Below, in pieces: positions 63,701 through 64,000 of a stretch of DNA of 64,000 nucleotides. The stretch covers positions 32,529-96,528 of the forward strand of contig CAJNAR010000194.1 of the NCBI GenBank assembly GCA_905220665.1, given 5' to 3'. Position 1 is the stretch's first letter, and each line of letters begins with the position of its first letter. The DNA comes from Albugo candida. Lineage: Eukaryota; Oomycota; Peronosporomycetes; Albuginales; Albuginaceae. The notes under the pieces are model-generated. The model was not told the origin of the DNA, ran no database searches, and saw only the letters and a program-made list of their open reading frames with translations. Both the position numbers and the translations under genes were made by a program.

Positions 63701-64000
63701 CTGCATTTAAACCATAGCATTAAAAGCACACTTTCGCAATCGATCACGTTTAATTCATTAGTATTGTGCGGACACGTGAGTTCTCTAAGATTGGAGTAGC
63801 CTCTTTTCTGTTTTGGTTCTGCGTCTATAAGGCTTAAACTCATGAATGAACTATTCCTTTTGATCACAGGAAGTTGTACAAGAAGATACGACTGGTAAGC
63901 TTCTCAGAATCAAAAGGCTCCAATACATACCGTAGCCAGCAGGAACATTACAAAAAAATGGGTAAAAATGTGCGGATATGTAGTTTAGTTATCAGTTTCT
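57706..64000. repeat. Tandem satellite, unit about 320 bp, with higher-order structure; continues past the window
   Basis: The landmark CTCATGAATGAACTAT (or its shortened form) recurs 21 times. Most units are 319-322 bp, one is 312, and four are short (252, 252, 240, 253 bp), each lacking the stretch from AACACGTGAGTTTTCTAAG to the landmark. Short units begin new blocks at 59,247, 60,780, 61,664 and 63,197, that is 1533, 884 and 1533 bp apart. Each unit carries TGATCACAGGAAGTTGTACA, TACCGTAGCCAGCAGGAAC, GTTTCGACTGGTGAATTGGA and CGATCACGTTTAATTCATTA. Frames of about 65-70 codons appear in some copies only and are not conserved, so the array is not taken as coding. Candidate centromeric or other heterochromatic satellite. 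Confidence 0.95.

Noticed and set aside
57706..64000. Recurrent 65-73-codon frames in the satellite (for example those starting MIKRNSSFMSLSLID or MRTREFSKIGVASF)
   Set aside because: They appear only in some units, are broken by the same small indels that separate unit variants, show no third-position bias in the changes between copies, and cross unit landmarks. Best explained by chance frames in repeated DNA.
57706..64000. CRISPR-like array
   Set aside because: The repeats are about 320 bp, contiguous and without unique spacers, and the genome is eukaryotic.

Overview
The window looks like nuclear DNA of an oomycete, most likely an Albugo-type (white rust) obligate parasite. Pointers are: very short GT-AG introns (48-67 nt in every gene where splicing could be placed by reading frame and protein family); close gene spacing on both strands; a callose/1,3-beta-glucan synthase fused to a sugar-transporter-like MFS domain; two START-like/zinc-finger proteins of the kind expanded in oomycetes; an enkurin gene, as expected of a flagellate; and a moderate-to-low GC content by eye. 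No database could be searched, so genus-level assignment is inference.

Bases 1-32,700 are a normal gene-dense arm. In order they hold: a partial gene running off the left edge; a 674-residue putative secreted protein; a START/FYVE-like protein; a TMEM19/DUF92 membrane protein; a BT1-family folate/biopterin-type transporter; a small MLRQ/B12D-like mitochondrial protein; a second START/FYVE-like protein; an enkurin-domain flagellar protein; SBDS, a ribosome maturation factor with an extra C-terminal zinc finger; a two-exon 64-residue secreted peptide gene; mitochondrial ClpB/Hsp78; a zinc-ribbon/FYVE/SYLF protein; phosphatidylserine synthase; the glucan synthase-MFS fusion; and a divergent PP2A B56-like protein. 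Exon structures were worked out for seven spliced genes and are given with each entry.

From about 32,800 to the right end the character changes abruptly. Intact genes become rare: a putative secreted protein at 35,586, a PHD-like protein at 40,328-41,104, and perhaps one RG-rich peptide. Most of the rest is decayed: a myosin pseudogene, a cyclic-nucleotide-binding pseudogene cut in two by a complete Ty1/copia element (43,351-48,343, with 202-bp LTRs and a 5-bp target duplication), another unrecognised pseudogene, a LINE-like element lacking its RT catalytic end, and a second copia fragment.

The far right (57,706-64,000, running off the window) is a tandem satellite with a unit near 320 bp. 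Four shortened units (240-253 bp) recur at spacings of 1533, 884 and 1533 bp, which is a higher-order repeat. Diverged copies of the same satellite lie at 50,493-51,225, so the LINE and second copia fragment sit inside satellite territory. The order gene-rich arm, then pseudogenes plus copia elements, then higher-order satellite is what a pericentromere-to-centromere (or other heterochromatin) boundary would look like. This is the most interesting aspect of the window, but its function is not shown by sequence alone.
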